Shown here piece after piece: positions 51,401 to 64,000 of a DNA stretch of 64,000 bases; positions within the stretch are counted from its first letter, which is position 1; every line of letters begins with the position of its first letter. A program made the translations under genes and the position numbers. The notes under the pieces are model-generated. The model saw only the letters and a list, made by a program, of their open reading frames with translations. It searched no databases and was not told the origin of the DNA. The stretch comes from Hydractinia symbiolongicarpus. Taxonomy: Eukaryota > Cnidaria > Hydrozoa > Anthoathecata > Hydractiniidae. The DNA lies in contig NC_079887.1 of assembly GCF_029227915.1 (NCBI RefSeq), positions 5,208,001 to 5,272,000 on the forward strand, written 5' to 3'.

Positions 51401-54400
51401 GTGTAATCGCTGAGTTCCGGCAATCACGTCAAATTAAGAAGAATGTTATTTCTTGGAGTCCAATTGTCTCATTTATCACATATATCAGGTCTCTCTCTAA
51501 AGTTAGTTCACTTAAGTCCCACAGTCAATCGTTTCATTGTTAAAAGCGATGCAACCTAGTAATATCAGAAAAATATCGCTAAATACATGTTGGTACGAAT
51601 ATGTGACCCAATCGTTGTAACTCAAACGGACTTACACTCTTAGAAAGTCAATTAAATGTACTTTTTGAAACTGTCGCTAATTCTTCAGCGCTTGATAAGA
51701 GCTAGGATTGGTCCCACAGTAAAAAATGACTTATTAATCTAAATTTTTAAATGAAGCGCTACCACAGCGTCCAGTGTAATCGCTGAGTTCCGGCATTCAG
51801 GTCAAATTAAAAAGAATGTTATTTCTTGGAGTTCAATTGTCTCCTTTATCACATTTATCAGGTCACAGTCCAAAGTTAGTTCAATTAAGTCCCACAGTCA
51901 ATCGTTTCATTGTTAAAAGCGATGCAGCCTAGTAATATCGGAAAGATATCACTAAATACATGTTGGTACGAATATGTGACGCAACTGTTGTAGTTGAAGC
52001 GAACTGATACCGTTAGAAAGTCAATGAAATGTAGTATTTGAAACTGTCTTTATTTCTTCAACGCGCGCTAAGGGCTAGGATTGGTCCCACAGTAAAAATT
52101 GACTTATTTATCTAAATTTTTAAATGAAGCGCAACCACAGCGCCCAGTGTAATCGCTGAGTTCCGGCAGTCATGTCAAATTAAGAAGAATGTTATTTCTT
52201 GGAATCCAATTGTCTCACTTATAACATTTATAAGATCACAGTCGAAAATCAGTTCAATTAAGTGCCACAGTCAATCGTTTCACTGTTTAAGCGATGCAAC
52301 ATAGTAATTTGAGAAAAATATCGCTAAATACATGTTGGTACGAATATGTGACGCAACCGTTGTAACTGAAGCGGATTAAAACCGTTAAAAAGTCAATGAA
52401 ATGTAGATTTTGAAACGGTCGCAATTTCTTCAGCGTGCGATAACGGCTAGGATTGGTCCCACAGTAAAAATGACTTATTAATCTAAATTTTTAAATGAAG
52501 TGCTACCACAGCGCCCAGTGTAATCGCTGAGTTCCAGCAATCACGTCAAATTAAGAAGAATGTTATATCTTGGAGTCCAATTGTCTCATTTATCACATAT
52601 ATCAGGTCACAGTCTAAAGTTAGTTCAATTAAGTCCCACAGTCAATCGTTTCAATGTTAAAAGCGATGCAACCTAGTAATATCAGAAAAGTATCGCTAAA
52701 TACATGTTGGTACGAAAATGTGATCAAGCCGTTGTAACTCAAACGAACTGACACCGTTAGAAAGTCAATGATATGTACTTTTTGAAATTGTCGCTATTTC
52801 TTCAGCGCGCAATAACTGCTAGGATTGGTCTCTAAGTAAATATGACTTATTTATCTAAATTTTTAAATGAAGCGCTACCGCAGCGCCCAGTGTAATCGCT
52901 GAGTTCCGGCAATCATGTCAAATTAAAAAGAATGTTATTTCTTGGAGTCCAATTGTCTCTTTTATCACATTTATCAGGTCACAGTCCAAAGTTAATTCAA
53001 TTACGTCCCACACTCAATAGTTTCATTGTTAAAAGCGATGCAACCTAGTAATATCAGAAAAATATCGCTAAATACATGTTGATACGAATATGTGACCAAA
53101 CCGTTGTAACTCAAACGGACTCACACCATTAGAAAGTCATAGAAATGTACTTTTGGAAACTGTTGCTATATTTTCAGCGCGCGATAACGGCTAGGATTGG
53201 TCCCACAGTAAAAATTGACTTTCTTATCTAAATTTTTAAATGAAGCGCTACCACAGCACCCAGTGTAATCGCTGAGTTTCGGAAATCATGTCAAATTAAG
53301 AAGAATGTTATTTGTTGGAATCCAATAGTCAAACTTATAACATTTATAAGGTCACAGTCCAAAATCAGTTCAATTAAGTGCCACAGTCAATCGTTTCACT
53401 GTTAAAAGAGATGCAACATAGTAATATGAGAAAAATATCGCTAAATACATGTTGGTACGAATATGTGACACAACCGTTGTAACTGAAGCGGATTAATGCC
53501 GTCAGAAAGTCAATGAAATGTAGTTTTTGAAACTGTTTCAAATTCTTCAGCGCGCGATAACGGCTAGGATTGGTCCCACAGTAAAAATGACTTATTTATT
53601 TAAATTTTTAAATGAAGCGCTATCACAGCGCCCAGTGTAATCGCTGAGTTGCGGCAATCATGTTAAATTAAGAAGAATGTTATTTCTTGGAGTCCAATTG
53701 TCTCACTTTCACATTTATAAGGTTACAGCCCAAAATCAATTCAATTAAGTCCCACAGTCAATCATTTCATTGTTAAAAGCGATGCAACCTAGTAATATCA
53801 GAACAATATCGCTAAATACATGTTGGTACCAATATATGATCAATCCGTTGGAACTCAAACGAACTGACACCGTTAGAAAGTCAATGAAATGTACTTTTTG
53901 AAACTGTTGCAATTTGTTCAGCGCGCGATAACGGCTAGGATTGGTCCCACAGTAAAAATGACTTATTAATCTAAATTTTTAAATGAAGCGCTACCACAGC
54001 GCCCAGTGTAATCGCTGAGTTCCGGCAATCATGTCAAATTAAAAAGAATGTTATTTCTTAGAGTCCAATTGTCTCTTTTATCACATTTATCAGGTCACAG
54101 TCCAAAGTTAATTCAATTACGTCCCACACTCAATAGTTTCATTGTTAAAAGCGATGCAACCTAGTAATATCAGAAAAATATCGCTAAATACATGTTGGTA
54201 CGAATATGTGACCAAACCGTTGTAACTCAAACGGACTCACACCATTAGAAAGTCAATGAAATGTACTTTTAGAAACTGTCGCTATATTTTCAGCGCGCGA
54301 TAACGGCTAGGATTGGTCCCACAGTAAAAATTGACTTTCTTATCTAAATTTTTAAATGAAGCGCTAGCACAGCGCCCTGTGTAATCGCTGAGTTTCGGCA

Positions 54401-55199
54401 ATCATGTCAAATTAAGAAGAATGTTATTTCTTGGAATCCAATTGTCTCACTTATAACATTTATAAGGTGACAGTCCAAAATCAGTTCAATTTAGTCCCAC
54501 AGTTAATCGTTTCATTGTCAAAAGCGATGCAACCAAGTAATATCAGAAAAATATCGCTAAATACATGTTGGTACGAATATGTGACCCAATCGTTGTAACT
54601 CAAACGGACTTACACCCTTAGAAAGTCAATGAAATGTACTTTTTGAAACTGTCGCTAATTCTTCAGCGCGCGATAAGGGCTAGGATTGGTCCCACAGTAA
54701 AAAATGACTTATTAATCTAAATTTTTAAATGAAGTGCTACCACAGCGCCCAGTGTAATCGCTGAGTTGCGGCAATCATGTTAAATTAAGAAGAATGTTAT
54801 TTCTTGGAGTCCAATTGTCTCACTTTCACATTTATAAGGTTACAGCCCAAAATCAATTCAATTAAGTCCCACAGTCAATCATTTCATTGTTAAAAGCGAT
54901 GCAACCTAGTAATATCAGAACAATATCGCTAAATACATGTTGGTACCAATATATGATCAATCCGTTGGAACTCCAACGAACTGACACCGTTAGAAAGTCA
55001 ATGAAATGTACTTTTTGAAACTGTCGCAATTTGTTCAGCGCGCGATAACGGCTAGGATTGGTCCCACAGTAAAAATGACTTATTAATCTAAATTTTTAAA
55101 TGAAGCGCTACCACAGCGCCCAGTGTAATCGCTGAGTTCCGGCAATCATGTCAAATTAAAAAGAATGTTATTTCTTAGAGTCCAATTGTCTCCTTTATC

Positions 55200-58100
55200 A
55201 CATTTATCAGGTCACAGTCAAAAGTTAATTCAATTACGTCCCACACTCAATAGTTTCATTGTTAAAAGCGATGCAACCTAGTAATATCAGAAAAATATCG
55301 CTAAATACATGTTGGTACGAATATGTGACCAAACCGTTGTAACTCAAACGGACTCACACCATTAGAAAGTCAATGAAATGTACTTTTAGAAACTGTCGCT
55401 ATATTTTCAGCGCGCGATAACGGCTAGGATTGGTCCCACAGTAAAAATTGACTTTCTTATCTAAATTTTTAAGCGAAGCGCTAGCACAGCGCCCTGTGTA
55501 ATCGCTGAGTTTCGGCAATCATGTCAAATTAAGAAGAATGTTATTTCTTGGAATCCAATTGTCTCACTTATAACATTTATAAGGTCACAGTCCAAAATCA
55601 GTTCAATTTAGTCCCACAGTCAATCGTTTCATTGTCAAAAGCGATGCAACCAAGTAATATCAGAAAAATATCGCTAAATACATGTTGGTACGAATATGTG
55701 ACCCAATCGTTGTAACTCAAACGGACTTACACCCTTAGAAAGTCAATGAAATGTACTTTTTAAAACTGTCGCTAATTCTTCAGCGCGTGATAAGGGCTAG
55801 GATTGGTCCCACAGTAAAAAATGACTTATTAATCTAAATTTTTAAATGAAGTGCTACCACAGCGCCCAGTGTAATCGCTGAGTTGCGGCAATCATGTTAA
55901 ATTAAGAAGAATGTTATTTCTTGGAGTCCAATTGTCTCACTTTCACATTTATAAGGTTACAGCCCAAAATCAATTCAATTAAGTCCCACAGTCAATCATT
56001 TCATTGTTAAAAGCGATGCAACCTAGTAATATCAGAAAAATATCGCTAAATACATGTTGGTACCAATATATGATCAATCCGTTGGAACTCCAACGAACTG
56101 ACACCGTTAGAAAGTCAATGAAATGTACTTTTTGAAACTGTCGCAATTTGTTCAGCGTGCGATAACGGCTAGGATTGGTCCCACAGTAAAAATGACTTAT
56201 TAATCTAAATTTTTAAATGAAGCGCTACCACAGCGCCCAGTGTAATCGCTGAGTTCCGGCAATCATGTCAAATTAAAAAGAATGTTATTTCTTAGAGTCC
56301 AATTGTCTCCTTTATCACATTTATCAGGTCACAGTCCAAAGTTAATTCAATTACGTCCCACACTCAATAGTTTCATTGTTAAAAGCGATGCAACCTAGTA
56401 ATATCAGAAAAATATCGCTAAATACATGTTGGTACGAATATGTGACCAAACCGTTGTAACTCAAACGGACTCACACCATTAGAAAGTCAATGAAATGTAC
56501 TTTTAGAAACTGTCGCTATATTTTCAGCGCGCGATAACGGCTAAGATTGGTCCCACAGAAAAAATTGACTTTCTTATCTAAATTTTTAAATGAAGCGCTA
56601 GCACAGCGCCCTGTGTAATCGCTGAGTTTCGGCAATCATGTCAAATTAAGAAGAATGTTATTTCTTGGAATCCAATTGTCTCACTTATAACATTTATAAG
56701 GTCACAGTCCAAAATCAGTTCAATTTAGTCCCACAGTCAATCGTTTCATTGTCAAAAGCGATGCAACCAAGTAATATCAGAAAAATATCGCTAAATACAT
56801 GTTGGTACGAATATGTGACCCAATCGTTGTAACTCAAACGGACTTACACCCTTAGAAAGTCAATGAAATGTACTTTTTGAAACTGTCGCTAATTCTTCAG
56901 CGCGTGATAAGGGCTAGGATTGGTCCCACAGTAAAAAATGACTTATTAATCTAAATATTTAAATGAAGTGCTACCACAGCGCCCAGTGTAATCGCTGAGT
57001 TGCGGCAATCATGTTAAATTAAGAAGAATTTTATTTCTTGGAGTCCAATTGTCTCACTTTCACATTTATAAGGTTACAGCCCAAAATCAATTCAATTAAG
57101 TCCCACAGTCAATCATTTCATTGTTAAAAGCGATGCAACCTAGTAATATCAGAACAATATCGCTAAATACATGTTGGTACCAATATATGATCAATCCGTT
57201 GGAACTCAAACGAACTGACACCGTTAGTAAGTCAATGAAATGTACTTTTTGAAACTGTCGCTAATTCTTCAGCGCTCAATAACGACTAAGATTGGTCCCA
57301 CAGTAAAAACTGGCTTATTAATCTAAATTTTTAAATGAAGCGCTACCACAGCGTCCAGTGTAATCGCTGAGTTCCGGCATTCAGTTCAAATTAAGAAGAA
57401 TGTTATTTCTTGGAGTTCAATTGTCTCCTTTATCATATTTATCAGGTCACAGTCCAAAGTTAGTTCAATTAAGTCCAACAGTCAATCGTTTCATTGTTAA
57501 AAGCGATGCAACCTAGTAATATCGGAAAGATATCACTAAATACATGTTGGTACGAATATGTGACGCAACTGTTGTAGTTGAAGTGAACTGATACCGTTAG
57601 AAAGTCAATGAAATGTTGTTTTTGAAACTGTCGCAATTTGTTCAGCGCGCGATAACGGCTAGGATTGGTCCCACAGTAAAAATGACTTATTAATCTAAAT
57701 TTTTAAATGAAGCGCTACCACAGCGCCCAGTGTAATCGCTGAGTTCCGGCAATCATGTCAAATTAAAAAGAATGTTATTTCTTGGAGTCCAATTGTCTCT
57801 TTTATCACATTTATCAGGTCACAGTCCAAAGTTAATTCAATTACGTCCCACACTCAATAGTTTCATTGTTAAAAGCGATGCAACCTAGTAATATCAGAAA
57901 AATATCGCTAAATAAATGTTGGTACGAATATGTGACCAAACCGTTGTAACTCAAACGGACTCACACCATTAGAAAGTCAATGAAATATACTTTTGGAAAC
58001 TGTCGCTATATTTTCAGCGCGCGATAACGGCTAGGATTGGTCCCACAGTAAAAATTGACTTTCTTATCTAAATTTTTAAATGAAGCGCTAGCACAGCGCC

Positions 58101-60800
58101 CTGTGTAATCGCTGAGTTTCGGCAATCATGTCAAATTAAGAAGAATGTTATTTCTTGGAATCCAATTGTCTCACTTATAACATTTATAAGGTCACAGTCC
58201 AAAATCAGTTCAATTTAGTCCCACAGTCAATCGTTTCATTGTCAAAAGCGATGCAACCAAGTAATATCAGAAAAATATCGCTAAATACATGTTGGTACGA
58301 ATATGTGACCCAATCGTTGTAACTCAAACGGACTTACACCCTTAGAAAGTCAATGAAATGTACTTTTTAAAACTGTCGCTAATTCTTCAGCGCGTGATAA
58401 GGGCTAGGATTGGTCCCACAGTAAAAAATGACTTATTAATCTAAATTTTTAAATGAAGTGCTACCACAGCGCCCAGTGTAATCGCTGAGTTGCGGCAATC
58501 ATGTTAAATTAAGAAGAATGTTATTTCTTGGAGTCCAATTGTCTCACTTTCACATTTATAAGGTTACAGCCCAAAATCAATTCAATTAAGTCCCACAGTC
58601 AATCATTTCATTGTTAAAAGCGATGCAACCTAGTAATATCAGAACAATATCGCTAAATACATGTTGGTACCAATATATGATCAATCCGTTGGAACTCCAA
58701 CGAACTGACACCGTTAGAAAGTCAATGAAATGTACTTTTTGAAACTGTCGCAATTTGTTCAGCGTGCGATAACGGCTAGGATTGGTCCCACAGTAAAAAT
58801 GACTTATTAATCTAAATTTTTAAATGAAGCGCTACCACAGCGCCCAGTGTAATCGCTGAGTTCCGGCAATCATGTCAAATTAAAAAGAATGTTATTTCTT
58901 AGAGTCCAATTGTCTCCTTTATCACATTTATCAGGTCACAGTCCAAAGTTAATTCAATTACGTCCCACACTCAATAGTTTCATTGTTAAAAGCGATGCAA
59001 CCTAGTAATATCAGAAAAATATCGCTAAATACATGTTGGTACGAATATGTGACCAAACCGTTGTAACTCAAACGGACTCACACCATTAGAAAGTCAATGA
59101 AATGTACTTTTAGAAACTGTCGCTATATTTTCAGCGCGCGATAACGGCTAAGATTGGTCCCACAGAAAAAATTGACTTTCTTATCTAAATTTTTAAATGA
59201 AGCGCTAGCACAGCGCCCTGTGTAATCGCTGAGTTTCGGCAATCATGTCAAATTAAGAAGAATGTTATTTCTTGGAATCCAATTGTCTCACTTATAACAT
59301 TTATAAGGTCACAGTCCAAAATCAGTTCAATTTAGTCCCACAGTCAATCGTTTCATTGTCAAAAGCGATGCAACCAAGTAATATCAGAAAAATATCGCTA
59401 AATACATGTTGGTACGAATATGTGACCCAATCGTTGTAACTCAAACGGACTTACACCCTTAGAAAGTCAATGAAATGTACTTTTTGAAACTGTCGCTAAT
59501 TCTTCAGCGCGTGATAAGGGCTAGGATTGGTCCCACAGTAAAAAATGACTTATTAATCTAAATATTTAAATGAAGTGCTACCACAGCGCCCAGTGTAATC
59601 GCTGAGTTGCGGCAATCATGTTAAATTAAGAAGAATGTTATTTCTTGGAGTCCAATTGTCTCACTTTCACATTTATAAGGTTACAGCCCAAAATCAATTC
59701 AATTAAGTCCCACAGTCAATCATTTCATTGTTAAAAGCGATGCAACCTAGTAATATCAGAACAATATCGCTAAATACATGTTGGTACCAATATATGATCA
59801 ATCCGTTGGAACTCAAACGAACTGACACCGTTAGTAAGTCAATGAAATGTACTTTTTGAAACTGTCGCTAATTCTTCAGCGCTCAATAACGACTAAGATT
59901 GGTCCCACAGTAAAAACTGGCTTATTAATCTAAATTTTTAAATGAAGCGCTACCACAGCGTCCAGTGTAATCGCTGAGTTCCGGCATTCAGTTCAAATTA
60001 AGAAGAATGTTATTTCTTGGAGTTCAATTGTCTCCTTTATCATATTTATCAGGTCACAGTCCAAAGTTAGTTCAATTAAGTCCAACAGTCAATCGTTTCA
60101 TTGTTAAAAGCGATGCAACCTAGTAATATCGGAAAGATATCACTAAATACATGTTGGTACGAATATGTGACGCAACTGTTGTAGTTGAAGTGAACTGATA
60201 CCGTTAGAAAGTCAATGAAATGTAGTTTTTGAAACTGTCGCAATTTGTTCAGCGCGCGATAACGGCTAGGATTGGTCCCACAGTAAAAATGACTTATTAA
60301 TCTAAATTTTTAAATGAAGCGCTACCACAGCGCCCAGTGTAATCGCTGAGTTCCGGCAATCATGTCAAATTAAAAAGAATGTTATTTCTTGGAGTCCAAT
60401 TGTCTCTTTTATCACATTTATCAGGTCACAGTCCAAAGTTAATTCAATTACGTCCCACACTCAATAGTTTCATTGTTAAAAGCGATGCAACCTAGTAATA
60501 TCAGAAAAATATCGCTAAATAAATGTTGGTACGAATATGTGACCAAACCGTTGTAACTCAAACGGACTCACACCATTAGAAAGTCAATGAAATATACTTT
60601 TGGAAACTGTCGCTATATTTTCAGCGCGCGATAACGGCTAGGATTGGTCCCACAGTAAAAATTGACTTTCTTATCTAAATTTTTAAATGAAGCGCTAGCA
60701 CAGCGCCCTGTGTAATCGCTGAGTTTCGGCAATCATGTCAAATTAAGAAGAATGTTATTTCTTGGAATCCAATTGTCTCACTTATAACATTTATAAGGTT
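55200..60800. repeat. Tandem 7-monomer higher-order repeat (~2610 bp)
   Basis: Private variants repeat every ~2607-2613 bp: GCTAGCACAGCGCCCTG at about 55477, 58087 and 60697; CTAAATATTTAAATG near 56950 and 59560; CCGTTAGTAAGTCAATG near 57222 and 59829; GCGCTCAATAACGACTAAG near 57273 and 59880. Copies are almost identical, so this is one of the youngest amplifications in the window. Boundaries are approximate. Confidence 0.82.
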
Positions 60801-63800
60801 ACAGCCCAAAATCAATTCAATTAAGTCCCACAGTCAATCATTTCATTGTTAAAAGCGATGCAACCTAGTAATATCAGAAAAATATCGCTAAATACATGTT
60901 GGTACCAATATGTGATCAAACCGTTAGAAATAAAACGAACTGACACCGTTAGAAAGTCAATGAAATGTACTTTTTGAAACTGTCGCTAATTCTTCAGCGC
61001 TCAATAACGACTAAGATTGGTCCCACAGTAAAAACTGGCTTATTAATCTAAATTTTTAAATGAAGCGCTACCACAGCGTCCAGTGTAATCGCTGAGTTCT
61101 GGCATTCAGGTCAAATTAAGAAGAATGTTATTTCTTGGAGTTCAATTGTCTCCTTTATCACATTTATCAGGTCACAGTCCAAAGTTAGTTCAATTTAGTC
61201 CCACAGTCAATCGTTTCATTGTTAAAAGCGATGCAGCCTAGTAATATCGCGAGGATATCACTAAATACATGTCGGTACGAATATGTGACGCAACTGTTGT
61301 AGTTGAAGCGAACTGATACCGTTAGAAAGTCAATGAAATGTAGTATTTGAAACTGTCCTTATTTCTTCAACGCGCGCTAAGGGCTAGGGTTGGTCCCACA
61401 GTGAAAATTGACTTATTTATCTAAATTTTTAAATGAAGCGCTACCACAGCGCCCAGTGTAATCGCTGAGTTTCGGCAATCATGTCAAATTAAGAAGAATG
61501 TTATTTCTTGGAATCCAATTGTCTCACTTATAAAATTTATAAGATCACGTCCAAAATCAGTTCAATTAAGTGCCACAGTCAATCGTTTCACTGTTAAAGC
61601 GATGCAACATAGTAATTTGAGAAAAATATCGCTATATACATGTTTGTACGAATATGTGACGCAACCGCTGTAACTGAAGCGGAATAATACCGTTAGAAAG
61701 TCAATGAAATGTAGTTTTTGAAACTGTCGCAATTTCTTCAGCGCGCTATAACGGCTAGGATTGGTCCCACAGTAAAAATGACTTATTATTCTAAATTTTT
61801 AAATGAAGCGCTACCACAGCGCCCAGTGTAATCGCTGGGTTCCGGCAATCACGTCGAATTAAGAAGAATGTTATATCTTGGAGTCCAATTGTCTCATTTA
61901 TCACATATATCAGGTCACAGTCTAAAGTTAGTTCAATTAAGTCCCACAGTCAATCGTTTCAATGTTAAAAGCGATGCAACCTAGTAATATCAGAAAAGTA
62001 TCGCTAAATACATGTTGGTACGAAAATGTGATCAAGCCGTTGTAACTCAAACGGACTGACACCGTTAGAAAGTCAGTGATATGTACTTTTTGAAATTGTC
62101 GCTATATTTTCAGCGCGCTATAACGGCTAGGATTGGTCCCACAGTAAAAATTGACTTTGTTATCTAAATTTTTAAATGAAGCGCTACAACAGTGCCAAAT
62201 GTAATCGCTGAGTTCCGGCAATCATGTCAAATTAAGAAGAATGTTATTTCTTGGAGTCCAATTGTCTCACTTATAATATTTATAACGTCACAGTCCAAAT
62301 CAGTTTAATTAAGTCCCACAGTCAATCGTTTCACTGTTAAATGCGATGCAACCTAGTAATACCAGGAAAATATAGCTAAATACATGTTGGTACGAGCATG
62401 TGACCCAACCGTTGTAACTGAAGCGGATTGATACCGTTAGAAAGTCAATGAAATATAATTTTTGAAACTGTTGCTATTTCTTCAGCGCGCAATAACGGCT
62501 AGGATTGGTCGCACAGTAAAAATGACTTATTTATCTAAATTTTTAAATGAAGCGCTACAACAGCACCCAGTGTAATCGCTGAGTTCCGGCAATCATGTCA
62601 AATTAAAAAGAATGTTATTTCTTGGAGTTCAATTGTCTCCTTTATCACATTTATCAGGTCACAGTCCAAAGTTAATTCAATTAAGTCCCACACTCAATCG
62701 TTTCATTGTTAAAAGCGATGCAACCTACTAATATCAGAAAAATATCGCTAAATACATGTTGGTACGAATATGTGACCAAACAGTTGTAACTCAAACGGAA
62801 TGACACCGTTGGTAAGTCAATGAAATGCACTTTTGGAAACTGTCGCTATATTTTCAGCGCGCGATAAGGGTTAGGATTGGTCCAACAGTAAAAATTTACT
62901 TTCTTATCTAAATTTTCAAATGAAGCGCTACCACAGCGCCCAGTGTAATCGCTGAGTTCCGGCAATCATGTCATATTAAGAAGAATGTTATTTCTTGGAG
63001 TCCAATTGTCTCACTTATAACAATTATAAGGTCAAAGTCCAAAGTTAGTTCAATTATGTGCCACAGTCAATCGTCTCACTGTTAAAAGCGATACAACCTA
63101 GTAATATAAGAAAAATATCGCTAAATACATGTTGGTACAAATATGTGACGCAACCGTTGTAACTGAAGCGGATTAATACCGCTAGAAAGTCAATGAAATG
63201 TTGTTTTTGAACTTGTCGCAATTTGTTCAGCGCGCGATAACGGCTAGAATTGGTCCCACAGTAAAAATGACTTATTAATCTAAATTTTTAAATGAAGCGC
63301 TACTACAGCGCCCAGTGTAATCGCTGAGTTCCGGCAATCATGTCAAATTAAAAAGATTGTTATTTCTTGGAGTCCAATTGTCTCCTTTATCACATTTATC
63401 AGGTCACAGTCCAAAGTTAATTCAATTACGTCCCACACTCAATAGTTTCATTGTTAAAAGCGATGCAACCTAGTAATATCAGAAAAATATCGCTAAATAA
63501 ATGTTGGTACGAATATGTGACCAAATCGTTGTAACTCAAACGGACTCACACCATTAGAAAGTCAATGAAATGTACTTTTGGAAACTGTCGCTATATTTTC
63601 AGCGCGCGATAACGGCTAGGATTGGTCCCACAGTAAAAATTGACTTTCTTATCTAAATTTTTAAATGAAGCGCTAGCACAGCGCCCTGTGTAATCGCTGA
63701 GTTTCGGCAATCATGTCAAATTAAGAAGAATGTTATTTCTTGGAATCCAATTGTCTCACTTATAACATTTATAAGGTTACAGCCCAAAATCAATTCAATT

Positions 63801-64000
63801 AAGTCCCACAGTCAATCATTTCATTGTTAAAAGCGATGCAACCTAGTAATATCAGAAAAATATCGCTAAATACATGTTGGTACCAATATGTGATCAAACC
63901 GTTAGAAATCAAACGAACTGACACCGTTAGAAAGTCAATGAAATGTACTTTTTGAAACTGTCGCTAATTCCTCAGCGCTCAATAACGACTAAGATTGGTC

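Larger units (their letters stand above)
36102..64000. repeat. 372-bp tandem satellite array, right of the Polinton
   Basis: Continuation of the same satellite in the same orientation and phase, about 75 monomers, running off the right edge. The mean monomer length is unchanged. Higher-order structure is marked: a ~4.47-kb 12-mer (37.1-45.5 kb), an ~11-monomer (about 4.1 kb) spacing linking variants at 46.7 and 50.8 kb, a 2.61-kb 7-mer (55.2-60.7 kb), and an 8-monomer spacing linking about 60.9 and 63.9 kb. I see no genes or other insertions in it. Confidence 0.97.

Overview
The window is eukaryotic, probably from an invertebrate animal. It holds one nearly complete Polinton (Maverick) DNA transposon, a virus-like self-synthesising element, at 20183-36101. 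The element sits inside a very long tandem satellite array with a ~372-bp monomer. About 54 monomers lie to its left (1-20182) and about 75 to its right (36102-64000). The satellite has no credible genes and runs off both ends of the window. The host species cannot be named from the sequence. The family of element and its accessory proteins resemble Polintons I associate with cnidarians and molluscs.

The Polinton is bounded by 273-bp terminal inverted repeats (20183-20455 and 35829-36101; three mismatches seen by eye). They begin AG and end CT, and are flanked by a 5-bp direct repeat ACTTA. Joining the two flanks gives an uninterrupted satellite monomer, so the insertion was clean. Inside, from left to right, are: a 111-aa unknown protein and a 394-aa membrane-anchored unknown protein (minus strand); then a plus-strand virion module of putative minor capsid protein, double-jelly-roll major capsid protein and packaging ATPase; a run of five small, mostly membrane-associated proteins; a minus-strand 424-aa coiled-coil membrane protein; a plus-strand pair of paralogous membrane proteins; a minus-strand DDE integrase; and three plus-strand genes that all carry a SAP-like motif, namely an 89-aa protein, a SAP-RING protein with an MDM2-type RING, and a 1302-aa protein-primed family B DNA polymerase. 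No separate adenovirus-type protease was recognised.

The element therefore encodes replication (polymerase), integration (integrase), capsid building and packaging (two capsid proteins and the ATPase), plus a possible host-manipulating ubiquitin ligase. Two lesions suggest this copy is no longer autonomous. The major capsid gene changes frame near 23245-23266, and the integrase has Lys172 where the third catalytic acid of DDE integrases is expected. The TIRs are still about 99% identical, so insertion was recent on the scale of neutral decay.

Regulatory architecture is unusually visible. Perfect or near-perfect stem-loops follow most gene blocks and resemble the hairpin 3'-end signals of some large DNA viruses. 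Two divergent promoters share the 11-mer CTAATATAATA. A promoter/leader module occurs three times around the RING and polymerase genes, once without a gene. The satellite shows several higher-order repeats (about 4.47 kb, 2.61 kb, 2.23 kb and 1.31 kb), which point to recent segmental amplification.
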